Assembly: GCA_037447455.1 (NCBI GenBank)
Contig: JBBIGQ010000001.1
Location: 307,278-371,277 of the forward strand
Direction of reading: 5' to 3'
DNA: 64,000 nt
Origin: BPGX01 sp037447455
GTDB lineage: Bacteria; Bacteroidota; Bacteroidia; B-17B0; Aurantibacillaceae
In this document: positions 18,533 to 28,549 of the stretch, one piece after another
How positions within the stretch are numbered: position 1 is the first letter of the stretch
Layout of the letters: each line of letters begins with the position of its first letter
Program-made: the position numbers and the translations under genes
The notes under the pieces: generated by a model
The model's database searches: none
What the model was told of the DNA's origin: nothing
The model's input: only the letters and a program-made list of their open reading frames with translations

Positions 18533-19720
18533 TTATTTTTTGCTGATTCCTTTTTTGTCTTTAATGTTCTTAAGACCGTCTTTTGCAACAGGCAGAGTTT
18601 TTTCTTTTAATAGTTTGTATCCTGGTTTTGTCTTAAACAAATTTCCCTCCACTTTATCTAACTTTTTAATAATACACTTAATAGATTCATCCGACTGGTC
18701 AACTCCTATCCATTTTCTGTTATTCTTATGTGCAGCCACGAGTGTTGTTCCAGACCCTGCAAAACAATCAAGTACAACACTGTCTTCATTAGACGAAGTT
18801 TTTATAATCAGATCCAATAAATTAGAATTTTTCTCTGTTGGATAAACAGGATATTGAGGATCCTTAAATTCCCAAATATCCTGAACTCGTTTACCTTCCT
18901 GTTGATCGAAATAAATTTTCTTTCTTGGAATTCCTTTATCGCTCCACTCTATCAATCCTTCCATATCCCATTGTTCCAAAACAGCCACATCACACCTCCA
19001 ATGCCTGCCTGGTGGTGGTAGAATACCTTTAAATGCCTGCGAAGTAGTTCCGATTAAAGTTTCTCCGGGGGCATGAAGCGGAATGGTTGTGTATCTTCTC
19101 CCCTCTTTATCTATTTTATTGAAAAGATTAATTTTATCTTCTTCAGTATATGGTGTTTTGGGTTCATTCCAAATCATCTTATCGGATTTTGAATAAAATA
19201 AAATCATGTCTTTAATGTTTCCATAAGCTTTGCGACTAAAATTCTTAGGATTACATTTTATTCGTGTAATATCATTTCTAAAATTTTCAATTCCAAAAAT
19301 TTCATCCATCACTATTTTTATGTAATGCCCGATTTTATAATCTGTATGTAAGTATATTGAACCCCTGTCGGATAACAACATTTTCAAAAGCACTAAGCGT
19401 TCGCGAATAAATTCAATGAAATGATATCCCTTTAATGTATCTGTATAAGCAATTTTCCCGCTTGAACTACTACTAATTGTATTTGCCCTACCTTCCATAA
19501 TTTTAAACGTATTATTGGTAGCAAAAGGCGGGTCTATATAAATAAGATCGATTTTACCTTTAAAATTATATTTAACTATTATCTGTTTTAACGCTATTAA
19601 ATTGTTTGCTTGAATTAGCATATTTGCACTAGTGCTTGGGCTCGTCTCTTCTAATTCAATATCAGGAATGCTATTGAAAATTTCTTCCTCTGTTTTTTTA
19701 TTAGGATAATAAAGTTGCAT
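18533..19720 (-). CDS. Type II DNA methyltransferase (beta-class, likely N6-adenine)
   Basis: 395 residues. Motif IV DLIYIDPPFATNN lies near residue 60 and the SAM-binding motif I DCFAGSGTTLVAAH near residue 325, the order of beta-class amino-methyltransferases; DPPF favours N6-adenine over N4-cytosine. The recognition region should be the central part. It starts three bases after the stop of the putative endonuclease, so the two form a cognate pair with the endonuclease first. The specificity cannot be read from sequence. The lysine-rich C-terminus (DKKGISKK) is unremarkable. Confidence 0.88.
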   Translation of the reverse strand: MQLYYPNKKTEEEIFNSIPDIELEETSPSTSANMLIQANNLIALKQIIVKYNFKGKIDLIYIDPPFATNNTFKIMEGRANTISSSSSGKIAYTDTLKGYHFIEFIRERLVLLKMLLSDRGSIYLHTDYKIGHYIKIVMDEIFGIENFRNDITRIKCNPKNFSRKAYGNIKDMILFYSKSDKMIWNEPKTPYTEEDKINLFNKIDKEGRRYTTIPLHAPGETLIGTTSQAFKGILPPPGRHWRCDVAVLEQWDMEGLIEWSDKGIPRKKIYFDQQEGKRVQDIWEFKDPQYPVYPTEKNSNLLDLIIKTSSNEDSVVLDCFAGSGTTLVAAHKNNRKWIGVDQSDESIKCIIKKLDKVEGNLFKTKPGYKLLKEKTLPVAKDGLKNIKDKKGISKK

Positions 19721-19723
19721 ATT

Positions 19724-20506
19724 TTACAATTGATATAAAAATTCACGTAATACCAATCCGCTCATAATGTTTAAATGCTTATATTTTGTAGTAAGGTCTT
19801 TATACATTTTATTTTTGCCTCTTATGTAAAGAACACCGTCAAGAATAGCAATTTTTACCGCCTTTACATCTTTTGCCTGAATTGTATTAATAGCATCGTT
19901 GAATTGTGCATTTTGATGTCCGCCAAAGTCGGTTAGAAATTTTGCTTCACCAATAACATACTTACCATTAAAACGCCCAATAAAATCAAGTCCTTTATCG
20001 TGTTTATAATTTAACTTTTCATGAGCAAAATCCATTAACTGCTTATCGCTCCCACTTAAAATTGCATCTTTATTGTTTTTCATAAACTCATCAAGCGTAA
20101 CCGGCTGAATGCCTAATGCTTTTGTATTTAACCAGCGTTTGAAAAGTGGGCCTATTTGTCTGTTTGTTTCTTTTGGCTCACTGCACCTCTCATATATCTT
20201 GTCTAAACCCATTTCATAAAGCCGCCCACAAATACGATTAATTGTTCTTGGATTCCTGTCTATAGAAGAAGGTTCTCTTTTCAAGTAAGCAATATAGCTA
20301 TCCTTAATTGGGAATAAATCAAGATTTAAAAGTTCTCTAATCAAAGCATCGTTATTCTTTCTTTTAAATGCCGCTTCAATATTAGCCCAACGTTCACCAT
20401 CTATTTCTCTAATTCCTTCAGGAATAACAGGACACTCTTGAAAAAGATCATCCAGATATGATTTTTGATTGGCATATTCTATACTTAATTTTATCCAATG
20501 ATTCAT
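19724..20506 (-). CDS. Putative type II restriction endonuclease (PD-(D/E)xK)
   Basis: 260 residues from ATG at 20506; an in-frame GTG at 20530 is possible but adds only MIFNNHRT. The core has the PD-(D/E)xK pattern KGLDFIGRFNGKYVIGEAKF with catalytic Asp, Glu and Lys, followed by GGHQNAQFNDA. Its place three bases before an amino-methyltransferase supports the endonuclease role. I do not recognise the specificity family with certainty. No controller protein gene is visible upstream. The 236 bases between 20530 and 20766 are AT-rich and hold no gene. Confidence 0.75.
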   Translation of the reverse strand: MNHWIKLSIEYANQKSYLDDLFQECPVIPEGIREIDGERWANIEAAFKRKNNDALIRELLNLDLFPIKDSYIAYLKREPSSIDRNPRTINRICGRLYEMGLDKIYERCSEPKETNRQIGPLFKRWLNTKALGIQPVTLDEFMKNNKDAILSGSDKQLMDFAHEKLNYKHDKGLDFIGRFNGKYVIGEAKFLTDFGGHQNAQFNDAINTIQAKDVKAVKIAILDGVLYIRGKNKMYKDLTTKYKHLNIMSGLVLREFLYQL

Positions 20507-20765
20507 CGTTCTATGGTTATTAAAAATCACTTGTTTTTATTTGAGTTTTACTTCTCAACATTACTTATTACAAACAGATTTAAATTTTTTGTATTTTGAA
20601 AAATATAAATTAAAAAGCGTAATAAAGGTACGCAAGATTTTTCACACTCAAAAAACTATGTAATCTCATCACCTCTACCCTATCAATGAGTATTCAAAAA
20701 TATAATTCTCACAATCATATAATAGGATTCCTTCTATTTTATATTTTAAGACATCTTACAGCAAA

Positions 20766-21545
20766 CTAATCCCCATCCAATAAATTGCCTAATCCACCTA
20801 AAACACTTCCTTCTTCTCTTCGTGAAGTAGTGGTGGCAAATGATAAAATTCTTCCGGCCAAACGGCTAATTGGCAGAGATTGTAACCAAACTTCACCTGG
20901 TCCACGCAGCACCGCAAAAAATACTCCCTCACCACCAAATAAAGTATTTTTAATCCCTCCCACAAACTGAATATCATAATCTACACTGCTTGTAAATGCC
21001 ACAATACAACCCGTATCTACTTTTATCAGTTCCTCGGGCTTTAATGTTTTTTGAATAATATACCCGCCCGAGTGCATAAAAGCCATACCATCGCCTTCTA
21101 ATTTTTGCATGATAAATCCTTCACCCCCGAATAAACCAGCCCCCAGTCGTTTTTGAAATTCTATGCCAATGCTTACACCTTTTGCCGCACACAAAAAACT
21201 ATCTTTCTGACAAATAATTTTTTCATTGTATTGCATTAAGTTGATAGGAATAATTTTTCCGGTGTACGGTGCAGCAAAAGTTACTTGTTTCCTCTCTGAT
21301 GAAAGATTGGTATACGCCGTTATGAACAAACTTTCACCAGTGATTAATCGTTTCCCGGCTGAAAATAGTTTACCCAACAACGATTGCTGAGAACCGTCTC
21401 CAAAGAGCGTTTCCATTTTTATGCCATCGTCCATGTACATTAAACTTCCGGGGTCAGCCACCACAGTTTCATTAGGATCTAATATAATTTCTACACATTG
21501 TAATTCTTCACCATAAACCTTGTAATCAATTTCATGATTTTTCAT
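20766..21545 (-). CDS. AIM24 / TIGR00266 family protein
   Basis: 259 residues of the AIM24 family: the N-terminal EIDYKVYGEELQCVEIILDP with VVADPGSLMYMDDG, glycine-rich beta strands, GAGLFGGEGFIMQKLEG in the middle, and GEGVFFAVLRGPGEVWLQSLP near the end. The family forms a beta-sandwich; in yeast AIM24 is mitochondrial, while the bacterial role is not defined. The glycine-rich end (GSVLGGLGNLLDGD) is typical. It stands alone about 96 bases downstream of the radical SAM gene on the same strand. Confidence 0.88.
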   Translation of the reverse strand: MKNHEIDYKVYGEELQCVEIILDPNETVVADPGSLMYMDDGIKMETLFGDGSQQSLLGKLFSAGKRLITGESLFITAYTNLSSERKQVTFAAPYTGKIIPINLMQYNEKIICQKDSFLCAAKGVSIGIEFQKRLGAGLFGGEGFIMQKLEGDGMAFMHSGGYIIQKTLKPEELIKVDTGCIVAFTSSVDYDIQFVGGIKNTLFGGEGVFFAVLRGPGEVWLQSLPISRLAGRILSFATTTSRREEGSVLGGLGNLLDGD

Positions 21546-21641
21546 AAAGCAGAATTTATAATTGTAATTTTTATGTTATGTGTTTATTGTGCGAAAGCAA
21601 AAATACAAAATTTGTTTTTTATAAATTAGTTCGTTATTGGA

Positions 21642-22658
21642 TTATTCTTTAAAGACATTTGCCCCTTCTGAACAATTGGTACAAATATCAATACTTTTTC
21701 TTGCATTTAAAATTTTTTTTCTAAAATCAGTATACTTTTCTGAATGCCAGATGACCTTAAAATCCTGCTTTTTAATATCCCCCATTTCATATTTTGCATC
21801 TTTATCAAAACAACAAGGAACCACCATTCCATCTTGTGTAAAAACACAGGACGCCCACATACGCCAACAATCATTTCGGAGCGTATTTTTAATCCTCAAC
21901 TCTGGCGTATTTACATCATATCGTGTATATTTTTCATCCTTTGGCACCAATTTTTCCCGCTGTTCTTCAGAATAAACCTGTGCTGTTTTAATCTGAAAAT
22001 AAAGTTGTTTATCCTTACAATATTGTTTAAATAATTCCGTCTCCTCTAAATTATGTTGAAAAACAATCCACTGCAAAACGATAACAGGAGTATTTGAGTT
22101 CAACTGCTGCTTAGCTTCCAATAAATTCTCTATACCTTCCATTACGGTCTTTAGTTTGCCTTTTACACGATATTGTTCGTAGGTTTGTTGACTCATTCCA
22201 TCTATTGAAAGAATCATTTTATGCAATCCCGACTCCACTATTTTTTGACAATTTTCTTTGTTAAAAAAATGCGCATTCGTGCTGATGAGTGTATAAATAT
22301 TTTTTTGAGATGCATCATGAATCCATTTGTAAATTTTTGGATGAATAAGAGGTTCTCCCTGAAAATAAAAATTAATATGTAATAAATACGATTGAAGTGA
22401 TTCTATGATTTTTTCAAATGTTGCCTCCTTCATATTACCTGTAGATCTTGTAAATACTTTCAATCCACTCGGACAGGCCGGACATTCTAAATTACAGGCC
22501 GTAGTGGGCTCTATGGAAATAGCCATTGGCTTGCCCCAAACCATCGGTTTTTTAAATAGTTTGGAGAAATAAAAACTACTTTTTAATAAGAAAACATTAC
22601 AAACCTTTTTCCAACTTAAAACTTTTAAATACAAGCGAATATCTTCAATTAAAAGCAT
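21642..22658 (-). CDS. Radical SAM / SPASM domain protein
   Basis: 338 residues. The radical SAM cluster motif CNLECPACPSG (C-x3-C-x2-C) is near residue 54, and the SPASM region near the end has further cysteines in CWRMWASC, PCCFD and CTNCSEG, which bind auxiliary iron-sulfur clusters. Such enzymes modify peptides or cofactors; the substrate cannot be told here and no small precursor-peptide gene is seen beside it. Its ATG shares one base with the terC-like stop (TAATG), so it is the last gene of the yfhO-recJ-terC operon. Confidence 0.85.
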   Translation of the reverse strand: MLLIEDIRLYLKVLSWKKVCNVFLLKSSFYFSKLFKKPMVWGKPMAISIEPTTACNLECPACPSGLKVFTRSTGNMKEATFEKIIESLQSYLLHINFYFQGEPLIHPKIYKWIHDASQKNIYTLISTNAHFFNKENCQKIVESGLHKMILSIDGMSQQTYEQYRVKGKLKTVMEGIENLLEAKQQLNSNTPVIVLQWIVFQHNLEETELFKQYCKDKQLYFQIKTAQVYSEEQREKLVPKDEKYTRYDVNTPELRIKNTLRNDCWRMWASCVFTQDGMVVPCCFDKDAKYEMGDIKKQDFKVIWHSEKYTDFRKKILNARKSIDICTNCSEGANVFKE

Positions 22659-23455
22659 TATTCCTTTTTATCATCATTAAAAAATAAGGATTTGTTTCTT
22701 TTTACCCGATGTTCTTTAATATTAATCCATTCTGAAATCAACGCAAAAGCCAATGCCACATAGGCATAGTTTTTATTCAATTCAATGTGTTGATTATGCG
22801 GCAATGAATAATTGTAAGCAGATAAAACAGATTCTGCTACCAGCATACCTCCAATTACTATTAAAAAGGTCAATGCTATTGTTTTAATACCCTGATTTTT
22901 ATTTATGAAATCTGCCACCATGCCAGAAAACAACATCATCAGAATCATTGCAATAATTACAGCACTGAACATCACGATAAAATTACGGCTTAACCCTACT
23001 GCCGTTAATATAGAATCAAATGAAAAAACAATATCTACTAAAACAACTTGTACCACTACTGCAGAAAAGGTAGATTTTCCCTTAACGCTTAATTCATCTT
23101 CTGAATGGTATATTTTGTGAATAATTTCCTTTATCGTTTTGACAATTAAAAATATACCACCACTCAATAAAATAATATCTCTGCCTGAAAAATACAAATT
23201 TTGAATATGAAACCATGGCGATGTCAAAGATGCCAGCCACGTGATGGAAAGCAATAATATGGCCCGCATTATTAAAGCCAATGCTAAACCCGTAATTCGC
23301 CCTTTTTGTTTTTGATGTTTAGGCAACTTATCAGCAATGATTGAAATAAAAATAATGTTATCAATACCCAGTATTATTTCTAACACAGAAAGTATTAATA
23401 AAGATACCAACCCATTAACAGATAAAAGAGCGTTCCATTGTTCCTGAAAGTCCAT
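22658..23455 (-). CDS. TerC family integral membrane protein
   Basis: 265 residues with about seven membrane segments. Two acidic TerC motifs are present: EIILGIDNIIFISI near residue 26 and DIVFSFDSILTAVGLS near residue 136; their acidic residues are thought to bind metal ions. TerC relatives are linked to tellurite resistance and to manganese export. It starts nine bases after recJ and shares its stop base with the radical SAM start. Confidence 0.9.
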   Translation of the reverse strand: MDFQEQWNALLSVNGLVSLLILSVLEIILGIDNIIFISIIADKLPKHQKQKGRITGLALALIMRAILLLSITWLASLTSPWFHIQNLYFSGRDIILLSGGIFLIVKTIKEIIHKIYHSEDELSVKGKSTFSAVVVQVVLVDIVFSFDSILTAVGLSRNFIVMFSAVIIAMILMMLFSGMVADFINKNQGIKTIALTFLIVIGGMLVAESVLSAYNYSLPHNQHIELNKNYAYVALAFALISEWINIKEHRVKRNKSLFFNDDKKE

Positions 23456-23464
23456 ACTATTGAA

Positions 23465-25189
23465 TTAGTTTAATTTTATATCCTGAATAATCAAGTTGAA
23501 AACCACTTGATTGTGTTCATAATCTTCCTGAACATCTATTTTACATAAGCAATCAAACGATTGATTCTTTAACACATCAAAATAATTAATTCCGTTGTAA
23601 AATATAGCCGGATACTCTTTGTGCGAATGCTGCGTCAGATACATCTTTAAATGTCCATTTCCCACCTCATGCATTCTGCCACTGTCTTTCACTTGTTTTA
23701 TCCAAAACAAGGGCTGCATGTTTTCAGGTCCATGAGGTTCAAACTGCTTTAATATCCTTAAGAATTTTGAATTCATCTCTTCTAAATTTAAAACCGCATC
23801 CACCTCTATTTTTTTGGATTGCATTTCCTTGGTGATGGCTTGTTGAACACACTCTTCAAATTGCAATATAAAGTTATCAAGATGTTTTTTCTCAATGCTT
23901 AATCCAGCCGCATATTTATGTCCGCCAAATCGATATAAATACGCTTTACATTTATACAATGCTTCATACAAATCAAACCCATCTACACTTCTGGCTGAAC
24001 CGGTGATATAACCCTCGTGCTCTGTAAGAACAATCGTTGGTTTATAATATCTCTCCACTAATTTTGCCGCCACAATACCCACTACACCCTTGTGCCAGTT
24101 TTGATTAAACACCACTGTTGATTTTTTGTTTTGAAAATGAGCATCTCTTTCAATAATCTGTATAGCTTCTTCTAATGTTTGTTTATCAATATCCTGTCGT
24201 TGTGCATTGACCTCATGAAGTTGTTTAGCCCAGAATTCGGCTTCCTCTTCATTAGTTGAAGTTAATAATTGTATCGCTTTTGAGCCATGCTCCAATCTGC
24301 CTGCCGCATTGATTCTTGGGGCAATTACAAAAACAATATCTGAAACTTTTAATCTTCTGTTTCTTTTTGAAAACGCAATATCCAACAATTTTCTTAAACC
24401 CCAATCCGGATGATCATCCATTTTTTGCAGCCCATGGTACATCAAAACTCTGTTCTCACCTGTAATTGGCACAATATCTGCTGCAATGCTGGTAGCAAGC
24501 AAATCTATAAACTGTCCGTAAAGATTTTTCTCCAGTTTATATTTCTCACAATAGGCCTGCATAAGTTTAAATCCAATCCCACAGCCCGTCAATTCTTTGT
24601 AAGGATATGAACAACTTTTCTTTTTAGGATTTAAAATAGCATACGCCGGCGGTAAAATTTCAGGTGGTGTATGATGATCACATATAATACAATCTATACC
24701 GGCTGACTGCGCACATTCAATTTTCTCATTATCTTTGATGCCACAATCTAATGTAATGATTAAACTAAACCCATTGTTTTTAGCATACTCAACACCATCA
24801 TACGAAAGCCCATAACCCTCTTTAAATCTATCCGGCACATAATACTCCAATAATTTTTTTTCAGTCAGTCGTTGTAAAAACAAGTACATGGCAGATACAG
24901 CTGTAGTGCCATCTACATCATAATCTCCATAAATTAATATTTTCTCTTTGTTTTGAACGGCCTGATGCAAACGTTTGACTGCCTTATCCATTGCATCCAT
25001 CAAAAACGGAGAATGCAGATCATCAAGCGATGGACGAAAAAATTTTTTTGCAAGATTAAAATTTGTAATACCTCTCAAAATCAACAAACGTGCAAGTGTC
25101 CAATCAACATTCAATTCTTTGGCCAATTGGTTTTGCCATTCTGTTTCTTCTGGTGTCAATTGTCGAAGCATCCACTGCATAACATTCAC
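23465..25189 (-). CDS. recJ: Single-stranded-DNA-specific exonuclease RecJ
   Basis: 574 residues, normal for the family. DHH phosphoesterase motifs: ILIYGDYDVDGTTAVSAMY, LDCGI, CDHHTPP; then the DHHA1 domain with FGGHKYAAGLSI and an OB-like C-terminal domain. RecJ degrades single-stranded DNA 5' to 3' in recombination and mismatch repair. It begins five bases after the YfhO-like gene stop and precedes terC by nine bases, so it lies in an operon of unrelated functions. Confidence 0.96.
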   Translation of the reverse strand: MNVMQWMLRQLTPEETEWQNQLAKELNVDWTLARLLILRGITNFNLAKKFFRPSLDDLHSPFLMDAMDKAVKRLHQAVQNKEKILIYGDYDVDGTTAVSAMYLFLQRLTEKKLLEYYVPDRFKEGYGLSYDGVEYAKNNGFSLIITLDCGIKDNEKIECAQSAGIDCIICDHHTPPEILPPAYAILNPKKKSCSYPYKELTGCGIGFKLMQAYCEKYKLEKNLYGQFIDLLATSIAADIVPITGENRVLMYHGLQKMDDHPDWGLRKLLDIAFSKRNRRLKVSDIVFVIAPRINAAGRLEHGSKAIQLLTSTNEEEAEFWAKQLHEVNAQRQDIDKQTLEEAIQIIERDAHFQNKKSTVVFNQNWHKGVVGIVAAKLVERYYKPTIVLTEHEGYITGSARSVDGFDLYEALYKCKAYLYRFGGHKYAAGLSIEKKHLDNFILQFEECVQQAITKEMQSKKIEVDAVLNLEEMNSKFLRILKQFEPHGPENMQPLFWIKQVKDSGRMHEVGNGHLKMYLTQHSHKEYPAIFYNGINYFDVLKNQSFDCLCKIDVQEDYEHNQVVFNLIIQDIKLN

Positions 25190-25194
25190 TATTT

Positions 25195-27642
25195 TTATTT
25201 AAATTTACGTTGAAACATCATCCAGCCAAGTATCAGGATGATTCCTACACCAGACATTATCAAGCCCTTTGAAGCGTAGGGCAAATGAAATTCCATTTCA
25301 ATTTCATATTCTCCTTTTGGCAAATAAATTCCTGTCATTCCACCATTCACTCTAAAGCTGTTTGTTCGTTTATCATTCAGCTTTATTTGCCATCCATTGT
25401 CTTGTGGAAAAGATAAATACAAAATTTTATTTTCACTCACTTTAATTTTTCCTTTAATATAATTTTCTGAAAACATTTGTAATTCTAAATGTTCTTTTGC
25501 AAGCGTATCTTTCAATTTAGACAATTTATCAAATGTGAAATTATCCGCAATAGCAGTATCTGATAAATTATATACTTTCAATTCTTTGGATAATTTGTAA
25601 AATGTAGAATCATCTAACACTACTGTTTGAAAAGTAATCATTTCTCTTTTGAATGGTGTAATCTTCTCAAAATCTGATAATTTCATCACTTTATTGTAAG
25701 TATAGCCAAACGGCAATACATATTTGTTTTTTAATATCTTAACATCTCCCTGAATGGTCAATGAATCAAACATAAACTTCCATTGTTGTGGGATAAGGGC
25801 TTTAATAAGAATGTATTTTACCTGATTCTGACACTCCAACAACGGATGACCCACTAAACCCGGTACCCACCTTGCCTCCACTTCATTATTTTTACTAATA
25901 ATTCCCATCGTTTTGAAATAACGAACATAATTCAGCTGAGCAAATGAGTTATAATTAGAAGTCGTGTAATATCCTTGTATTCTATTATCATTCAAACTTC
26001 CATGAATAGCACCTGAAGAATAATAACCCGCTTTATCAATTCTATAAAACAAATCTTTTTCTTGATTTTTTATCCATTGTACTGCTTCTACAGTATAATC
26101 GTTGTAACTGACCTTTTCTTTTAATTCTTTTACACTCATAATGTCTCTGTGCGTAACAGTTAATCTGTTTAATACCACTAACTCTATAATTAACCCACCC
26201 ACTATTACAAGCGACACCCACGATTTTTTGATATTATTCAATAAAAATAACAGAATAGTGTACGCGGCTAAAAAAACATGAACAATGGTCAGTACCGAAG
26301 AATCTTTTTGAACAATACCGCCGGCCATATTTCTTGTATCTTTAAAATAATCATAATGTAAAAAAATTAATAAACCCATCACTGAAACAATAAGAATTAA
26401 AACATTCAATTTGCCTGCCCGTAACATTCTATCCAATCCAATACAAGCATATAAAACAAAGATAATCACAAAAAACATGGAATATCCTCTGTAATATTCT
26501 CCTGTAAATGCCCATACCAATGTTCTGAAATAGGGAAACACTAAGGTCAGCAACCAAAATCCTAAAAACAATAAAAACACTTTTTTTTCATGTTTATTAA
26601 AATAACTAAAGCTGAATGGGAGCAAGATTAAGGAAAGTATAGAAGAATACGAAACAGGCGCCTCCAAAAAATTGTACCAGCCACTGAATTGACTGCCTGA
26701 ACCCAATAGATCGCTTGAAAACTGACGCATCACAAAGGTGCCAAACTGTAATTTATCAATCCATTTAAACATGGGTTGAGACAAAAAATAAGAAACAGGA
26801 GAATTTTCAGATGAGCCGCGGGGACTATTGAACAATTGATTCAATGTCTCTATAAAAAAAGGACCCGTAACCAAAATACCCGTAAGTCCAAAAACAATAA
26901 TTTTAATTAAAACCGGTTTTAAAATTTCCCAATTCCAATTCTTATCCAAACTGATGCGAAAAACAATATAAGTAATAAAAAAAACACCAAACACCCACAA
27001 ATCAAAAGGCATGGAAATACTTATACCGAAAACACTCAGGAAAAACCACCAACCATTTTTTTCTTGATATGTTTTTTCAAAACCATAAAGCATAAGTGCC
27101 ATCATTAAACCTTCATACGTAAACAAATACCAGCAAGCACCAATAATCATAAATCCCGAATAAGCAAACATCAACCCACCAACAGTGGCCGTCAACGGAT
27201 TTAGCTTCCACATTTTTAAAAAAAAGTAAAACGTCCACCCACCTAACACAATCTTTAAAAATTCAATATAAATAAAAATTTGCGGAATGCTGGAAGTTCC
27301 TAATAAATAAGAAATCATTTGAAAAGGATCTCTTAACCAGCCCGAAAAAATACTCTGTCCCATTCCTTCCTGAAAGGACCATTTAGGAATACCTATCTCG
27401 TGCAAATACTTAGCATATAAATAGTGATAAGGCCAAACACCATTCAAGGTATCGCTGCCAATGTCCTTAAACAAAAACAACTTTTCCTGAAAGATAAAAT
27501 CCGAAAAAATTAAAACCCCGGTAATTACAATCACCACTAAACTTAACCAATTCCAATGAATAACTCTTGACAAAGCAAAAGATGGATATAAACTAACAGC
27601 CGTGCTCGTATTTTTTTCAAACAGTTTTTTAGACATAGACAT
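25195..27642 (-). CDS. YfhO family multi-pass membrane protein
   Basis: 815 residues with about a dozen membrane segments in the first two thirds, a periplasmic beta-rich part and a final C-terminal membrane helix. The text FKDIGSDTLNGVWPYHYLYA near residue 55 and YSGFMIIGACWYLFTYE follow the YfhO (DUF6044-like) pattern; the family resembles GT-C glycosyltransferases. B. subtilis YfhO is involved in lipoteichoic-acid glycosylation; in Bacteroidota the role is not known. It is the first gene of the yfhO-recJ-terC-rSAM operon and is divergent from the enoyl-CoA hydratase gene with about 82 bases between the starts. Confidence 0.85.
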   Translation of the reverse strand: MSMSKKLFEKNTSTAVSLYPSFALSRVIHWNWLSLVVIVITGVLIFSDFIFQEKLFLFKDIGSDTLNGVWPYHYLYAKYLHEIGIPKWSFQEGMGQSIFSGWLRDPFQMISYLLGTSSIPQIFIYIEFLKIVLGGWTFYFFLKMWKLNPLTATVGGLMFAYSGFMIIGACWYLFTYEGLMMALMLYGFEKTYQEKNGWWFFLSVFGISISMPFDLWVFGVFFITYIVFRISLDKNWNWEILKPVLIKIIVFGLTGILVTGPFFIETLNQLFNSPRGSSENSPVSYFLSQPMFKWIDKLQFGTFVMRQFSSDLLGSGSQFSGWYNFLEAPVSYSSILSLILLPFSFSYFNKHEKKVFLLFLGFWLLTLVFPYFRTLVWAFTGEYYRGYSMFFVIIFVLYACIGLDRMLRAGKLNVLILIVSVMGLLIFLHYDYFKDTRNMAGGIVQKDSSVLTIVHVFLAAYTILLFLLNNIKKSWVSLVIVGGLIIELVVLNRLTVTHRDIMSVKELKEKVSYNDYTVEAVQWIKNQEKDLFYRIDKAGYYSSGAIHGSLNDNRIQGYYTTSNYNSFAQLNYVRYFKTMGIISKNNEVEARWVPGLVGHPLLECQNQVKYILIKALIPQQWKFMFDSLTIQGDVKILKNKYVLPFGYTYNKVMKLSDFEKITPFKREMITFQTVVLDDSTFYKLSKELKVYNLSDTAIADNFTFDKLSKLKDTLAKEHLELQMFSENYIKGKIKVSENKILYLSFPQDNGWQIKLNDKRTNSFRVNGGMTGIYLPKGEYEIEMEFHLPYASKGLIMSGVGIILILGWMMFQRKFK

Positions 27643-27724
27643 TAAACCTGAATTTAATAGAATGGCAAATATTCATAAATTTATACTCTATTCAAAAAAA
27701 AATACTCATTTTTGCCCCAAAACA

Positions 27725-28522
27725 ATGAATATGATTGCTACAAGCCCTTTCGTTCTCACAGAAATGTTAGAGCATCACGCACTTTTAATTACTATCAATC
27801 GTCCTGATAAACTCAATGCTTTGAATCGCAAAACAATAGACGACTTACACGAAATTTTAGTGGAAGCCGAACAAAATAAAGAGGTCCGCTCGCTTATTAT
27901 TAAAGGGGCCGGCGAAAAAGCATTTGTAGCCGGCGCCGATATTGCAGAATTCGCGCATTACTCTGTTGAAGAAGGAAAGCAAATGAGTGCTCACGGGCAC
28001 TTCAAAATATTTAATTTCCTTGAAAATTACTCTAAGCCCACTATTGCGGCTATTCATGGCTTTGCTTTAGGTGGCGGATTAGAATTAGCATTAGCCTGTC
28101 ACATTCGTGTGGCCACTACTGTCTCAAAACTTGGATTTCCGGAAGTCGGATTAGGTGTAATACCCGGCTACGGAGGCACTCAACGTTTGGCTCATCTGGT
28201 CGGAAAAGGAAAAGCATTTGAAATGATTCTTACCGGGAATATGATTGATGCCAACGACGGATATAAATGGGGACTCATCAATCATTTAGTAGCCCCCGAA
28301 GAACTCATCTCAAAGTGTTTAGAACTTTCCAAAAACATTTCTACAAAATCTCCAACCGCTGTTGCCGCAGCTATCCGTGCTATCAACGCCGGATATAATC
28401 CACAACTGAACGGATATGAAGTAGAAATAGAAGGATTTGGAAAATCCTTTGGTACTGAGGATTTCAAAGAAGGTGTAACCGCATTTTTAGAAAAAAGAAA
28501 ACCCAATTTTCAAGGAAATTAG
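27725..28522 (+). CDS. Enoyl-CoA hydratase / isomerase (crotonase family)
   Basis: 265 residues of a standard crotonase: INRPDKLNALN, KAFVAGADIAEF (oxyanion loop), AAIHGFALGGGLELALACH, and FPEVGLGVIPGYGGTQRL, which contains the Glu pair of true hydratases (the first in LELALAC, the second in FPEVGLG). It hydrates trans-2-enoyl-CoA in fatty-acid oxidation or butyrate-type metabolism. ATG 27725 fits the family start; the frame is open further upstream into the divergent gene and an ATG at 27731 is an alternative. A near -7 match, CATTTTTG at 27707-27714, lies just upstream. Confidence 0.92.
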   Translation: MNMIATSPFVLTEMLEHHALLITINRPDKLNALNRKTIDDLHEILVEAEQNKEVRSLIIKGAGEKAFVAGADIAEFAHYSVEEGKQMSAHGHFKIFNFLENYSKPTIAAIHGFALGGGLELALACHIRVATTVSKLGFPEVGLGVIPGYGGTQRLAHLVGKGKAFEMILTGNMIDANDGYKWGLINHLVAPEELISKCLELSKNISTKSPTAVAAAIRAINAGYNPQLNGYEVEIEGFGKSFGTEDFKEGVTAFLEKRKPNFQGN

Positions 28523-28549
28523 TCCTTATAGATAGGGAAAGTTGTTGGG

